A program made the position numbers and the translations under genes. Under the pieces are notes generated by a model. That model worked only from the letters and a program-made list of their open reading frames with translations, had not been told where the DNA came from and did no database searches. Shown here one piece after another: positions 27,784 to 37,769 of a DNA stretch of 64,000 nucleotides. This stretch comes from Bosea sp. 685 (GTDB lineage: Bacteria; Pseudomonadota; Alphaproteobacteria; Rhizobiales; Beijerinckiaceae). The first letter of the stretch is position 1, and the number at the start of each line of letters is the position of its first letter. The DNA is taken from the NCBI RefSeq assembly GCF_031884435.1, contig NZ_CP134779.1, forward strand, positions 2,790,001 through 2,854,000, given 5' to 3'.

Positions 27784-28857
27784 ATGACCTACCGCACGCA
27801 CCGCCCCGAAGCGCTCCGCGCCCTCATCCGCGACATGGTCACCAAGGCCGGCTGGACGGAAGCCGAGGCGCGGGAGACCGCCGACCATCTCGTCCTGGCC
27901 AATCTGAGCGGCCATGACAGCCATGGCGTCGGGATGATCCCGCTCTATTTCCAGTCGCTGGCCGACGGCAATCTGAAGCCGCAATCCAGGCCCCAAGCCC
28001 GGCTCGACGCTGCTCCCTTCCTGATCGTCGATGCGCAGGTCGCGCTCGGCCAGCCCGCTGCCCGCAACGCAGTCGAGCAGGCTGGCGCAATGGCGAAGGC
28101 CGGCGGTGTCGCGATCCTGAACCTGCTCGATTCCCACCATATCGGCCGCATCGGCCATTATGCGGAAGTTGCTGCCGAAGCCGGGCTGATCTCACTATTC
28201 TGGGTCAATGTCGCCGGACGCGCACCGATCGTCGCCCCTTTCGCCGCCAAGGAAGCGCGCTTCGGCACCAACCCGCACGCGATCGGCATTCCGGTGCCGG
28301 AGGGCGATCCGATCATCCTCGATTTCGCCACCAGCCGCATGGCCCATGGCAAGGCCCGCGTCGCGCTGAACAAGGGCGTTCCGGTGCCGCCGGGCTACAT
28401 CATCGACGGCGAGGGCCGGCCGACCACCGACCCCAAGCACGTCTTCCAGCACGCCATCCCGGACCTGCCGCTGGGCGCGCTCCTACCCTTCGGCGACCAT
28501 AAGGGGGCAGGCCTCTCACTGATCGCGGAACTGCTCTCGGCCGGGCTGATGGGCGCCGCCCGCATCGACGAGAAGCCGCAGAAGAGCTGGATCATCAATT
28601 CGCTCTTCGGCGTGCTGATCGACCCTGCCCGGCTGGAGCCCGACGCCTCGCTCCGCAAGAGCCGGATCGAGAGCTATCTTGCCTTCGTGCGCGCCGCCAA
28701 ACCGCAGGACGAGGCCAATCCCGTCCTGGCGCCGGGCGACAAGGAGCGCGCGACGCGGGTCGAACGGGCCACGGCCGGCATTCCGCTCGACGACGAGACC
28801 TGGTCGCAGATCGGTGCGGCGGCGAAGCGCTTCGGCATCGACGCCGAGAGCTACTGA
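27784..28857 (+). CDS. Ldh family malate/L-lactate-type NAD(P)-dependent oxidoreductase
   Basis: 357 residues from the ATG giving MTYRTHRPEALRALI. Family motifs: ETADHLVLANLSGHDSHGVGM, the NAD(P)-binding GTNPHAIGIP and FGDHKGAGLSLIAELLSAGL. Members oxidise malate, sulfolactate, ureidoglycolate, 2,3-diketogulonate and similar 2-hydroxy acids; the substrate cannot be told here. It precedes an mmcQ-like gene by 14 bp, on the opposite strand to the suf genes, and forms part of the block that separates sufA from sufT. Confidence 0.88.
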   Translation: MTYRTHRPEALRALIRDMVTKAGWTEAEARETADHLVLANLSGHDSHGVGMIPLYFQSLADGNLKPQSRPQARLDAAPFLIVDAQVALGQPAARNAVEQAGAMAKAGGVAILNLLDSHHIGRIGHYAEVAAEAGLISLFWVNVAGRAPIVAPFAAKEARFGTNPHAIGIPVPEGDPIILDFATSRMAHGKARVALNKGVPVPPGYIIDGEGRPTTDPKHVFQHAIPDLPLGALLPFGDHKGAGLSLIAELLSAGLMGAARIDEKPQKSWIINSLFGVLIDPARLEPDASLRKSRIESYLAFVRAAKPQDEANPVLAPGDKERATRVERATAGIPLDDETWSQIGAAAKRFGIDAESY

Positions 28858-28871
28858 ACAGGGCAGCGACG

Positions 28872-29246
28872 ATGACGCTCGCTGAATACGACGCCTTCTG
28901 CGCCACCCTCCCCGCCACGAGCCATGTCGTGCAATGGGGCGATGCCCATGTCTGGAAGGTCGGCGGCCAAGTCGGCGGCAAAGTCTTTGCCATCGCCAGG
29001 GAGAGCGCGGACGAGGCCTTCGCGGTGACCTTCAAATGCTCCTGGGCGAGCTACGACATCCTGAAGGAGCAGCCGGGCCTGCGCCCTGCCCCCTACCTCG
29101 CCTCACGCGGCATGAGCTGGATCCAGCGTCAAACCGATGAGGGCATGCCCGATGAGGTCTTGCTGGACTATCTGCGCGAGAGCCACCGGTTGATCGCCGC
29201 CAAGCTGAGCAAACGCGTCCGCGCGGAACTCGGCCTCGAGGCTTGA
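28872..29246 (+). CDS. MmcQ/YjbR family protein
   Basis: 124 residues with the YjbR-like fold pattern: EYDAFCATLPATSHVVQWGDAHVWKVGGKVF, FKCSWASYDILKEQPGLRPAPYLA and the C-terminal LLDYLRESHRLIAAKL. Described as a DNA-binding-like protein family with no settled function. It follows the Ldh-family gene by 14 bp on the same strand, so the two probably form an operon. Confidence 0.85.
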   Translation: MTLAEYDAFCATLPATSHVVQWGDAHVWKVGGQVGGKVFAIARESADEAFAVTFKCSWASYDILKEQPGLRPAPYLASRGMSWIQRQTDEGMPDEVLLDYLRESHRLIAAKLSKRVRAELGLEA

Positions 29247-29289
29247 AACGCGCGGTATCCCGCCGCGATTTCGGACCAGACGAGACTCC

Positions 29290-30177
29290 TTAGAGCAGCG
29301 CCTCGCCGCGCAGCACCGGCACGCAGGAACCGCCGACCGTGGCGCGGATGCCGTCGGGCGCGCGCCAGGCCTTGAGCTTGAGCAGGCTCGGCCGCCCCAT
29401 CTCGACGCCCTGCGTCAGCGTGAACTCTGCCGTCTCGCCGCCCTGAAGGGATAGCAGGAGCGCAGCCGTCGTGGCGCTGGCGCTGCCGGTTGCGGGATCC
29501 TCCCAGGTGCCGCCGAGCGGCGCGAACATCCGCGCCCGGATCGTGGCGCCGTCGCGGGCATAGATGAACAGCGCGAGCCGGCCCTCGAGCGCGGGCGTCG
29601 CGTCACGCAGGGCCCGGAAGGCCGCGATGTCCGGCAGCGCCTTCGACAATGCATCCGCGGCGACCTCGGCAAGGACGAAATGCACACCGACCGAAGCGCG
29701 GACCGGACGATGGTTGGCGACCACGATGTCGGAGGGCTGGAGACCGGCGCAGGCCGCGATCCCCTCGACCAGCAACTCTATTCCCGTGGAGAGAGCCTGG
29801 GGCGCGGCGATGGTGGCGCCCTGAACCTCGCCTTGCGCGTTGCTGGCGACCCTGACCTCGACCAGCCCGGCCAACTCCTCAAAGCGCAGCACACTGTCGC
29901 GATCCCGCCCATGGCGGGCCAGGACGAAGGCAGTGCCGACATTGGGATGTCCGGCGAAGGGCATCTCGTGACTGCGCGTAAAAATGCGCACGCGGGCGTC
30001 GTTGGCGGCATCGCTCGGCGGCAGGACGAAGGTCGTCTCGCTGTAGTTCATCTCCGCCGCAAGCGACTGCATCTCAGCATCCGAGAGACCGCGCGCATCG
30101 GTGAAGACGGCAAGCTGGTTTCCGCCGAAACGGGTCTCGGTGAAGACGTCGACGGTCTCATAGGCATATTTGCGCAT
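29290..30177 (-). CDS. PhzF family isomerase/epimerase-like protein
   Basis: 295 residues in two similar halves. N-terminal YETVDVFTETRFGGNQLAVF with the catalytic-type glutamate in MNYSETTFVLPP, FTRSHEMPFAGHPNVGTAFVLA, and the C-terminal PLGGTWEDPATGSASATTAAL. Family members include the phenazine isomerase PhzF, but no phenazine genes are near and most bacterial members have no known substrate. It lies on the minus strand between the mmcQ-like gene and a small membrane protein. Confidence 0.88.
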   Translation of the reverse strand: MRKYAYETVDVFTETRFGGNQLAVFTDARGLSDAEMQSLAAEMNYSETTFVLPPSDAANDARVRIFTRSHEMPFAGHPNVGTAFVLARHGRDRDSVLRFEELAGLVEVRVASNAQGEVQGATIAAPQALSTGIELLVEGIAACAGLQPSDIVVANHRPVRASVGVHFVLAEVAADALSKALPDIAAFRALRDATPALEGRLALFIYARDGATIRARMFAPLGGTWEDPATGSASATTAALLLSLQGGETAEFTLTQGVEMGRPSLLKLKAWRAPDGIRATVGGSCVPVLRGEALL

Positions 30178-30264
30178 GGCTGGCTCCGGCGGGCGGCATC
30201 ACGCCCCGGCTTCAGATGCCACCGTTTCGCGGCTCGCAGAAATGAACAAAGCGAATGCGATCGA

Positions 30265-30609
30265 TCAGAGCAGGAAATGGAGCCCAAAACCGAGAATGAT
30301 GAAGCCGGCCGCGACGACCTGCGCCACGAAAAGCGGCTTCAACCGAAAGGCTTGTTCCGCATGCAAGCCGGCGCGCTCCGCGCGGGACATACGTTCGCGC
30401 GCCTTGAACTGCGCGGCAAGGCCGCTGCTCGCCCCGTCGCGTTCCAGGTCCATGCGCACCGCGATGAAGCCGATGACGAGGCCGAGGATGCCGAGACCGA
30501 AGAAACCGACCAGCCGCAAGGCGCCATAGGTCACGCCAAGCAGCAGCGCCGCCAGGATCGGAAAAGCGACGTAATCCCACTTCGTCATGCGCATGATGCC
30601 ATCATGCAT
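30265..30609 (-). CDS. Two-segment membrane protein, paralogue of the gene at 54,698
   Basis: Up to 114 residues (or about 107 from a second ATG). Two or three hydrophobic stretches: an N-terminal hairpin (FPILAALLLGVTYGALRLVGFFGLGILGLVIGFIAV) followed by the polar MDLERDGASSG and a charged linker, and a final segment VVAAGFIILGFGLHFLL. The pattern GLGILGLVIGFIAVRMDLE is shared with GVGILGLLVLFVAVRVELE in the product at 54,698, so the two are likely paralogues. 22 bp from sufT, so probably at the end of the suf transcript. Function unknown. Confidence 0.7.
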   Translation of the reverse strand: MHDGIMRMTKWDYVAFPILAALLLGVTYGALRLVGFFGLGILGLVIGFIAVRMDLERDGASSGLAAQFKARERMSRAERAGLHAEQAFRLKPLFVAQVVAAGFIILGFGLHFLL

Positions 30610-30631
30610 GCGCAGCGGGAGAGCGTCCAGC

Positions 30632-31012
30632 TCACCACATATCGAGTGCTACTCTCGCCTCGTCGGACATGCGCGACTGGTCCCAAGGCGGATCGAAGGT
30701 CATGTTGACGGTCACGCCCGAGACGCCCGGCACGGTGCTGACAGCGTTCTCCACCCAGCCCGGCATCTCGCCGGCGACGGGACAGCCCGGCGCGGTCAGT
30801 GTCATGTCGATCGCGACCTGGCGATCATCAGCGATGTCGACGCGATAGATCAGGCCGAGTTCGTAGATGTCGGACGGGATTTCGGGATCGTAGACCGTCT
30901 TCAGCGCGGCGACGATGTCGTCGGTGAGCCGATCGATCTCCTCGGGCGGCAGGCTGGAGCTCGCGCCCATGGTCGGCGCATTCGGCTTCAGTTCCTCGGC
31001 AGTATCGGTCAT
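30632..31012 (-). CDS. sufT: SufT / MIP18 (DUF59) family Fe-S assembly protein
   Basis: 126 residues. A variable N-terminus is followed by the DUF59 core: IVAALKTVYDPEIPSDIYELGLIY (with the conserved Asp-Pro-Glu), VAIDMTLTAPGCPVAGEMPGWVENAV (conserved Cys) and VTVNMTFDPPWDQSRMSDEARVALDMW. Helps mature Fe-S proteins as an auxiliary factor. It follows sufS by 28 bp and belongs to the suf operon. Confidence 0.92.
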   Translation of the reverse strand: MTDTAEELKPNAPTMGASSSLPPEEIDRLTDDIVAALKTVYDPEIPSDIYELGLIYRVDIADDRQVAIDMTLTAPGCPVAGEMPGWVENAVSTVPGVSGVTVNMTFDPPWDQSRMSDEARVALDMW

Positions 31013-31040
31013 CGCTCATTCCAGTTCAGGCGATCAGCCG

Positions 31041-32279
31041 TCACGCAAACAGCGTTTCGGCCTTCCGCAGGGCTTCGACCAGTTTATCGACTTCCTCGAG
31101 CGTGTTGTAGAGCCCGAATGAAGCGCGGCAGGTCGATGTCACTCCATATCGGGCCAGAAGCGGCATGGCGCAATGGGTGCCGGCCCGAACCGCGACGCCG
31201 GCCCGGTCGATCACGGTCGCGACATCATGGGCATGGGCGCCCTTCATCTCGAAGGCGATGATGGCGCCCTTCTGCCGGGCCTTGCCGAATATGCGGATCG
31301 AGTTCATCTCGCCGAGCCGCTTCATGGCGTAGTCGTTGAGGCTCGCCTCATGCGCCGCGATGTTCTCACGGCCGAGCGCCATCATGTAGTCGAGCGCCGC
31401 GCCCAGACCGACCGCCTCGATGATCGCCGGCGTGCCGGATTCGAAGCGGTGCGGCGGGTCGTTATAGGTGATCGCGTCCTCGCTGACGGTGACGATCATC
31501 TCGCCGCCGCCTTCATAGGGCGGCAGCTTTTCCAGCCATTCACGCTTGCCCCAGAGCACGCCGGAGCCGGTCGGCCCATAGGTCTTGTGCCCGGTGAAGC
31601 AGTAGAAATCGCAGCCCAGCGCCTGCACGTCGACAGGCAGATGCACCGCACCCTGGCTGCCGTCGACGACCAGCGGGATCTTGTAGGCCCGGCAGATCGC
31701 CGCGACCTCCGCGATCGGCACGATCGTGCCGATCGCGTTCGAGATATGCGTCAGCGAGACCACCTTGGTGCGCGGCGTGATCAGCTTCTCGAACTCCTCG
31801 ACGAGGAAATTGCCGTCCTCGTCGACCGGAGCCCATTTGATCACCGCGCCTTGCCGCTCGCGCCAATAGTGCCAGGGCACGATATTGGAGTGGTGCTCCA
31901 GGATCGAGAGGATGATCTCGTCACCCTCCTGGATCTTCAGATAGCGCCCGAGCGAGGATGCGACCGTGTTCAGCGAGCCTGTCGAGGAGCGCGTGAAGAC
32001 GATCTCCTCCAGATGCGCCGCGTTGAGGAAGCGCCGGACGCTCTCGCGGGCCGCCTCATAGGCTTCGGTCGAGGCGTTGGCGAGGTAGTGCAGGCCGCGA
32101 TGGACATTGGCGTAGTCCTCGCGCATCAGCTTCGTCATCGCCTCGATCACGACCTCGGGCTTCTGCGCAGAGGCCGCATTGTCGAGATAGACCAATGGCT
32201 TGCCGTAGACTTCTCGCGACAGGATGGTGAAATCCTTGCGGACCGCCTCGACGTCGTAAGGTTTCGCCATCGCGTTCAT
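31041..32279 (-). CDS. sufS: Cysteine desulfurase, SufS type
   Basis: Releases sulfur from cysteine for Fe-S assembly. 412 residues from the ATG giving MNAMAKPYDVEAVRKDF, which has GGGAAAGG upstream. The PLP lysine is in FTGHKTYGPTGSG, the active-site cysteine in RAGTHCAMPLLARYG, and the N-terminus PLVYLDNAASAQKP is typical of group II desulfurases. The start lies one base after the stop of the tautomerase gene. No sufE or sufU is present in the window. Confidence 0.95.
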   Translation of the reverse strand: MNAMAKPYDVEAVRKDFTILSREVYGKPLVYLDNAASAQKPEVVIEAMTKLMREDYANVHRGLHYLANASTEAYEAARESVRRFLNAAHLEEIVFTRSSTGSLNTVASSLGRYLKIQEGDEIILSILEHHSNIVPWHYWRERQGAVIKWAPVDEDGNFLVEEFEKLITPRTKVVSLTHISNAIGTIVPIAEVAAICRAYKIPLVVDGSQGAVHLPVDVQALGCDFYCFTGHKTYGPTGSGVLWGKREWLEKLPPYEGGGEMIVTVSEDAITYNDPPHRFESGTPAIIEAVGLGAALDYMMALGRENIAAHEASLNDYAMKRLGEMNSIRIFGKARQKGAIIAFEMKGAHAHDVATVIDRAGVAVRAGTHCAMPLLARYGVTSTCRASFGLYNTLEEVDKLVEALRKAETLFA

Positions 32280-32280
32280 G

Positions 32281-32484
32281 TCACGCCTTTCCCGGCTCGC
32301 GCGGCTTGTCGACAAGGGCGCCGGCATGGCCCCAGTTCTCGCGCTCGATCTCCTGGATCACGATATGCGTGTTCGCGGGATTCTTGCCGAGCACGCGCAC
32401 CAGCGTGTCGGTGAACTCCTTGACGATCTCCGCCTTCTGCTCGCGGGTCGCGCCCTTGGTGATCTGGAGATTGATGTAGGGCAT
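32281..32484 (-). CDS. 4-oxalocrotonate tautomerase family enzyme
   Basis: 67 residues, the standard size. The catalytic Pro2 (MPYINLQIT) is present, as is the family pattern KGATREQKAEIVKEFTDTLVRVLGKNPANTHIVIQEI, with an arginine in TREQ. It is a cytoplasmic keto-enol tautomerase with unknown substrate. Its ATG overlaps the sufD stop (ATGA) and its stop is one base before the sufS start, so it is fully embedded in the suf operon. A tautomerase is not a known Fe-S factor. Confidence 0.9.
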   Translation of the reverse strand: MPYINLQITKGATREQKAEIVKEFTDTLVRVLGKNPANTHIVIQEIERENWGHAGALVDKPREPGKA

Positions 32485-33833
32485 CAGACCGCGCTCACCA
32501 CCGAGGAGGCTTCGCGCAGGGAAAGCCAGGCTTCGATCTCGGCCATGACGAAGGCGCGCAGATCCTCGTCAGTCACGAACTCGACCGCCTCACCGGCGAA
32601 AGCCTGCAGCACCAGGGCTTCGGCCTGCGGCCGCGGCAGGCCGCGCGCCATCAGGTAGAAGAGTTGCTCGCCATCCATCTGCGCGACGGTCGCGCCATGG
32701 CCGCAGACCACGTCGTCGGCGAAGATTTCGAGCTCCGGCTTGTTGAACATCGAGGCGCCGTCGTTCAGCAGCAGCGTGTTGCTCTTCATGCCGCCATCGG
32801 TCTTCTGCGCATGGGGGCGCACGATGACCTTGCCCTGGAAAACACCGGTGGCCTCGCCGCCGATGATGTTCTTGAACAGCTCGCGGCTGACACCGTGAGG
32901 CACCGCATGGTCCATCACCAAAGTGACGTCGGAATGCTCGGCTCCGCCAAGCAGATTAACGCCCCGCAGGCCGATCTCGCTGTGTTCGCCGGCATATTTC
33001 ACGAAATATTGCTGGCGCAGCGTGGCCGCCTTGCAGACCAGCGCAAAGCTCTCGAACTTGGCGTGAGCGCCGACTGTCGCGAGCAGGCTCTGCACCTGCA
33101 CGGTCTCCGGAACCTGGCGCGTGACGAGGCGCAGATGCTGCACATCGCTCTCGTCACCGGTCTCGAAAACGATCGCGCCGTTGATCTGGGACGCCTTGGG
33201 CCCAGTGCTTTCGCTGACTTCGATGATCGTCGCCTTGACACCCTTGGCCGCGAGCACGACCGAGCGGTGGAAGATCGCAGTCTCCTCCTCGCCTGAAGCC
33301 AGCGAGACGATAGCGATCGGCTGATCGAGCTCGACACCTTCCGCAATCTCGATAAAGACGCCGTCGCGCATCAGCGCGGTATTGAGCATCAGGCCGGTAT
33401 CGCTATCGGCGATGCTCGGCCCCGACAGGACGCGGGCCAGGTCCTCGCGGGCCGAGACCAGCGCCTCGGTCAGCGGCTGAACGCTCACGCCTTCGGGCAG
33501 GCCTTCAAGCGTCGAGAACTCGGGCGCGAAAGCGCCATCGACCAGCACGAGCCGGACGCCGTCGAATGGCAGCGCCGCGAGCCGGGCGGTGATCGCCGGC
33601 GTGACACTGGCAGCGGTCGCCAGCGGCTTCGCCTCGCGCAGCAGACCGCGCAGATCGGTATAGCGCCAGGATTCGAGCCGGCGATGCGGCAGGCCCTTGG
33701 CCTCGAAGCCGGCGAAGGCATCCTCGCGCAGCTTGCGCACGGGCAGTGTGCCGGGCAATTCGGCCTTCACATTGGCGAATTGCTGCGACAGGGCCTGCTC
33801 GGCCGCCGTCTTCAGCGGGGTGACTATGGCCAT
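32484..33833 (-). CDS. sufD: Fe-S cluster scaffold subunit SufD
   Basis: 449 residues from the ATG giving [15 protein letters not shown], which overlaps the sufC stop (ATGA); a longer in-frame reading would run through sufC. The C-terminal SufBD beta-helix core is seen in HLRLVTRQVPETVQVQSLLATVGAHAKFES, VTLVMDHAVPHGVSRELFKNIIGG, FQGKVIVRPHAQKTDGGM and ADDVVCGHGATVAQMDGEQLFYLMARGL, with the conserved His/Cys region CGHGA. Forms the SufBCD scaffold with its neighbours. Confidence 0.95.
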   Translation of the reverse strand: MAIVTPLKTAAEQALSQQFANVKAELPGTLPVRKLREDAFAGFEAKGLPHRRLESWRYTDLRGLLREAKPLATAASVTPAITARLAALPFDGVRLVLVDGAFAPEFSTLEGLPEGVSVQPLTEALVSAREDLARVLSGPSIADSDTGLMLNTALMRDGVFIEIAEGVELDQPIAIVSLASGEEETAIFHRSVVLAAKGVKATIIEVSESTGPKASQINGAIVFETGDESDVQHLRLVTRQVPETVQVQSLLATVGAHAKFESFALVCKAATLRQQYFVKYAGEHSEIGLRGVNLLGGAEHSDVTLVMDHAVPHGVSRELFKNIIGGEATGVFQGKVIVRPHAQKTDGGMKSNTLLLNDGASMFNKPELEIFADDVVCGHGATVAQMDGEQLFYLMARGLPRPQAEALVLQAFAGEAVEFVTDEDLRAFVMAEIEAWLSLREASSVVSAV

Positions 33834-34585
33834 CACGCCGCCTCCGCATAGGCCGCATAGCCGCTCTTCTCGAGCTCCAGCGCCAGTTCCTTGCCGCCGG
33901 TCTTCACAATGCGACCCTTTGACATGACGTGCACCGTGTCGGGCACGATATGCTCGAGCAGGCGCTGATAATGGGTGATGACGAGGAAGCCGCGGCTCTT
34001 GTCGCGGAGCGCGTTCACACCCTCGGCGACGATGCGCAGCGCGTCGATGTCGAGGCCGGAATCGGTTTCGTCGAGGATGCACATCGAGGGCGAGAGCAGC
34101 GCCATCTGCAGGATTTCCATGCGCTTCTTCTCGCCGCCGGAGAAACCGACATTGAGCGGCCGGCGCAGCATGGCCTTGTCGATGCTGAGCGCATCGGCTG
34201 CGCTGTTCACGCGCTTGATGAAGTCGGGCGTCAGCAATTCGGCCTCGCCGCGCGCCTTGCGCTGCGCGTTCATCGCAGCCTTCAGGAACGTCATGGTGGC
34301 GACACCGGGGATCTCCAGCGGGTACTGGAAGGCGAGGAAGATGCCGGCGGCGGCGCGCGCATCGGCCTCCATCTCCAGCACGTTCTCGCCGTTCAGCAGG
34401 ATCTCGCCGTCGAGGACCTCATAGTCCTCCTTGCCGGCGATGACATAGGAGAGCGTCGATTTGCCGGAGCCGTTGGGGCCCATGATCGCGGCGACCTCGC
34501 CGTCATTGACGGTGAGGTTGAGGCCATTGAGGATCTGCTTGTCTTCGTCAGCGATCTTGACGACGAGATTGCGAATTTCGAGCAT
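33833..34585 (-). CDS. sufC: Fe-S assembly ATPase SufC
   Basis: 250 residues. Walker [10 protein letters not shown] near residue 36, Q-loop [15 protein letters not shown] signature [16 protein letters not shown], Walker [12 protein letters not shown] and switch His in ITHYQRLL. Cytoplasmic ABC-type ATPase of the SufBCD complex. A 148-bp gap that holds a palindromic repeat lies between it and sufB; the next gene sufD is coupled by an ATGA overlap. Confidence 0.97.
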   Translation of the reverse strand: MLEIRNLVVKIADEDKQILNGLNLTVNDGEVAAIMGPNGSGKSTLSYVIAGKEDYEVLDGEILLNGENVLEMEADARAAAGIFLAFQYPLEIPGVATMTFLKAAMNAQRKARGEAELLTPDFIKRVNSAADALSIDKAMLRRPLNVGFSGGEKKRMEILQMALLSPSMCILDETDSGLDIDALRIVAEGVNALRDKSRGFLVITHYQRLLEHIVPDTVHVMSKGRIVKTGGKELALELEKSGYAAYAEAA

Positions 34586-34600
34586 TGTTTCGTTCCTGTG

Positions 34601-34728
34601 TCATCCCGTGCGCGGTGCAGCGCGAAGCGATGCGCCGCAGACACGGGACCGTTTTGTCCAGTGATAGTCCTGCAGGCGGTCCCGCATCTGCGAAGCGGCA
34701 CTGGGCGCCGCATCGCGTGCGGGATGAC
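34601..34728. repeat. Palindromic intergenic element between sufB and sufC
   Basis: Two arms of about 50 bp in inverted orientation: left TCATCCCGTGCGCG...CACGGGACCG (34,601-34,651), right CGGTCCCGCATCTGCG...CGTGCGGGATGA (34,677-34,727). Both ends carry the TCATCCCG motif seen in rhizobial-type intergenic palindromes. In the transcript it would form a long hairpin between two cistrons that must be made in balanced amounts. Confidence 0.75.
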
Positions 34729-34733
34729 CGCCC

Positions 34734-36206
<1,473 letters not shown>

Positions 36207-36263
36207 TGCCTACTCTCCAGTCGCGGGTTCAAGGCCCGCCGGTTTGGTCATCTATCGGAACAT

Positions 36264-37469
36264 TCAGGCGGCCGCCTGAATCTCCCGGCCCTTGGTCGCG
36301 GCCAGTGCCTTCGCATAGGCCGCCAAAAATTGATCGATCTCTGCCTCGCAGGTGGTCCATCCGAGGCTCGCCCGCAAGGCCCCTGCGCTCATGGCAGGGT
36401 CGACGCCCATGGCGTCCAGCACATGCGAGCGCTTGACCTTGCCCGACGAGCAGGCCGAGCCGGAAGACAACGCGACGCCATTCAGGTCGAGCATGATCAG
36501 CGCCGTCTCCGCCCGAGTTCCCGGCGTGGCGAAGGCGCTGGTGTTGGGCAGGCGCGGCGCGGCGCGGCCGAAAATCACGGTATCGGGCGCGAGAGCCTGA
36601 AGCCCGGCCTCCAGCCTGTCGCGCAAGGCGGAAAGCCGATCAGCCTCCGCCTCGATGGCCTTGGCTGCAATCTCCGCCGCCATCCCGAAGCCGACAATGC
36701 CGACCACATTTTCGGTGCCGGCGCGCCAGCCGCGCTCTTGCCCGCCACCACGCATGGGCTTGTCGGCAAGCTCCAGCGCCCCGGTGCGGAAGACGAGCGC
36801 GCCGACGCCCTTCGGCCCGCCCAGCTTATGGGCGGACAGCGTCAGAACATCGACGCCCAACCTATTGATATCTATGGCGATCTTGCCGGCGGCCTGGACC
36901 GCGTCGCAATGCGTCAGCGCCCGGAAACTCCTGGCGAGGGCAGCAATCTCGGCAATTGGCTGGACCACGCCGGTCTCATTATTGGCAAGATGCAGCGAAA
37001 CCAGCGCGCGCGCGCCTGGCTGCTCCGCGGCAAACCGCTCTAGCCGTCCCGCGAGCCAATCCTTGTCGGCCAGCCCGTCCGCATCGACCGGGATCGCCTC
37101 GGCCGCACCGACCGGGAACCGATGCCCGTCGCGAATGCAGGCATGCTCGGTTGCGCCATGGAGCAGCAGCGAAGCCGGCGTCCTCACGCAGTCGCGCCCG
37201 CCGCTGCAATCCATCAATCCAGGCGACAGCACGGTCGCATTGGCTTCGGTGCCACCGCTGGTGAAGACGACATTGGCGGCCTTCGCCCCGACGAGCACGG
37301 CAACCTGCGCCCGCGCCTGCTCGATCGCGGCACGGGCTGCCCTGCCCTCATTGTGAACCGAGGATGGGTTCCCAGGCAGCATCAGCGCGCACGCCATCGC
37401 CTGCGCCACGTCCGGCCGCACCGGCGTGGTCGCATTGTGGTCGAGATAGGCGCGGGTCGCTCCCGTCAC
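36264..37469 (-). CDS. Cysteine desulfurase, IscS/NifS type (first gene of suf operon)
   Basis: About 401 residues from a GTG giving (M)TGATRAYLDHNATTPVRP; an ATG at 37,532 adds 21 residues without family resemblance. PLP lysine in TLSAHKLGGPKGVGAL, active-site cysteine in LSSGSACSSGKVKRSHVL, and FTSGGTEANATVL. A group I desulfurase, in contrast to the group II SufS at the end of the operon. The pairing of both types at the two ends of the suf operon is known in Rhizobiales, where this gene is sometimes called sufS2. An Irr-type palindrome lies in its promoter. Confidence 0.9.
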   Translation of the reverse strand: MTGATRAYLDHNATTPVRPDVAQAMACALMLPGNPSSVHNEGRAARAAIEQARAQVAVLVGAKAANVVFTSGGTEANATVLSPGLMDCSGGRDCVRTPASLLLHGATEHACIRDGHRFPVGAAEAIPVDADGLADKDWLAGRLERFAAEQPGARALVSLHLANNETGVVQPIAEIAALARSFRALTHCDAVQAAGKIAIDINRLGVDVLTLSAHKLGGPKGVGALVFRTGALELADKPMRGGGQERGWRAGTENVVGIVGFGMAAEIAAKAIEAEADRLSALRDRLEAGLQALAPDTVIFGRAAPRLPNTSAFATPGTRAETALIMLDLNGVALSSGSACSSGKVKRSHVLDAMGVDPAMSAGALRASLGWTTCEAEIDQFLAAYAKALAATKGREIQAAA

Positions 37470-37635
37470 GATCTCACTGGCTCCGATCCTGCCTCGCGGA
37501 AGACGGTCGGCACGAAATGCTTGAAATTGCACCCATGCGCCGTGCTATAGCCGCCCGTCCGAACCGGCCGTGGCTGGGACGACGGCTGCGCCGAAATGAT
37601 GCGCTACCCGTCGGTTCCCGTATTGTTCACGGCTG

Positions 37636-37650
37636 TTAGAACTATTCTAA
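37636..37650. promoter_or_regulatory. Irr/ICE-type palindrome at the suf operon promoter
   Basis: TTAGAACTATTCTAA: perfect arms TTAGAA and TTCTAA around three bases. This fits the iron-control element bound by Irr, the haem/iron-status regulator of Rhizobiales, as I know it. It lies about 167 bp upstream of the desulfurase start and 120 bp upstream of the divergent hydrolase. The remaining bases of the 300-bp gap (37,470-37,769) show nothing else I can support. Direct view: the palindrome; Irr as binder is inference from family knowledge and position. Confidence 0.7.
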
Positions 37651-37769
37651 GCGCTTGATGTAGGGCGCGAGCGGCGGGGTCGTCAAGGGCGACCGGGCAT
37701 TTTCGGCGGCATTTGCGCGCTGTTTTGCCCGGCGCGCGCGGCCTTGGCCCAACAAAAGGCGAGACGACA

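Noticed and set aside
29290..30177. Phenazine biosynthesis cluster
   Set aside because: Only a stand-alone PhzF-family gene is present; no phzA/B/D/E/G homologues are near.
32484..34082. Extended sufD start at 34,082
   Set aside because: It would overlap sufC by about 250 bp; the ATG at 33,833 overlaps the sufC stop by ATGA and gives the normal N-terminus.
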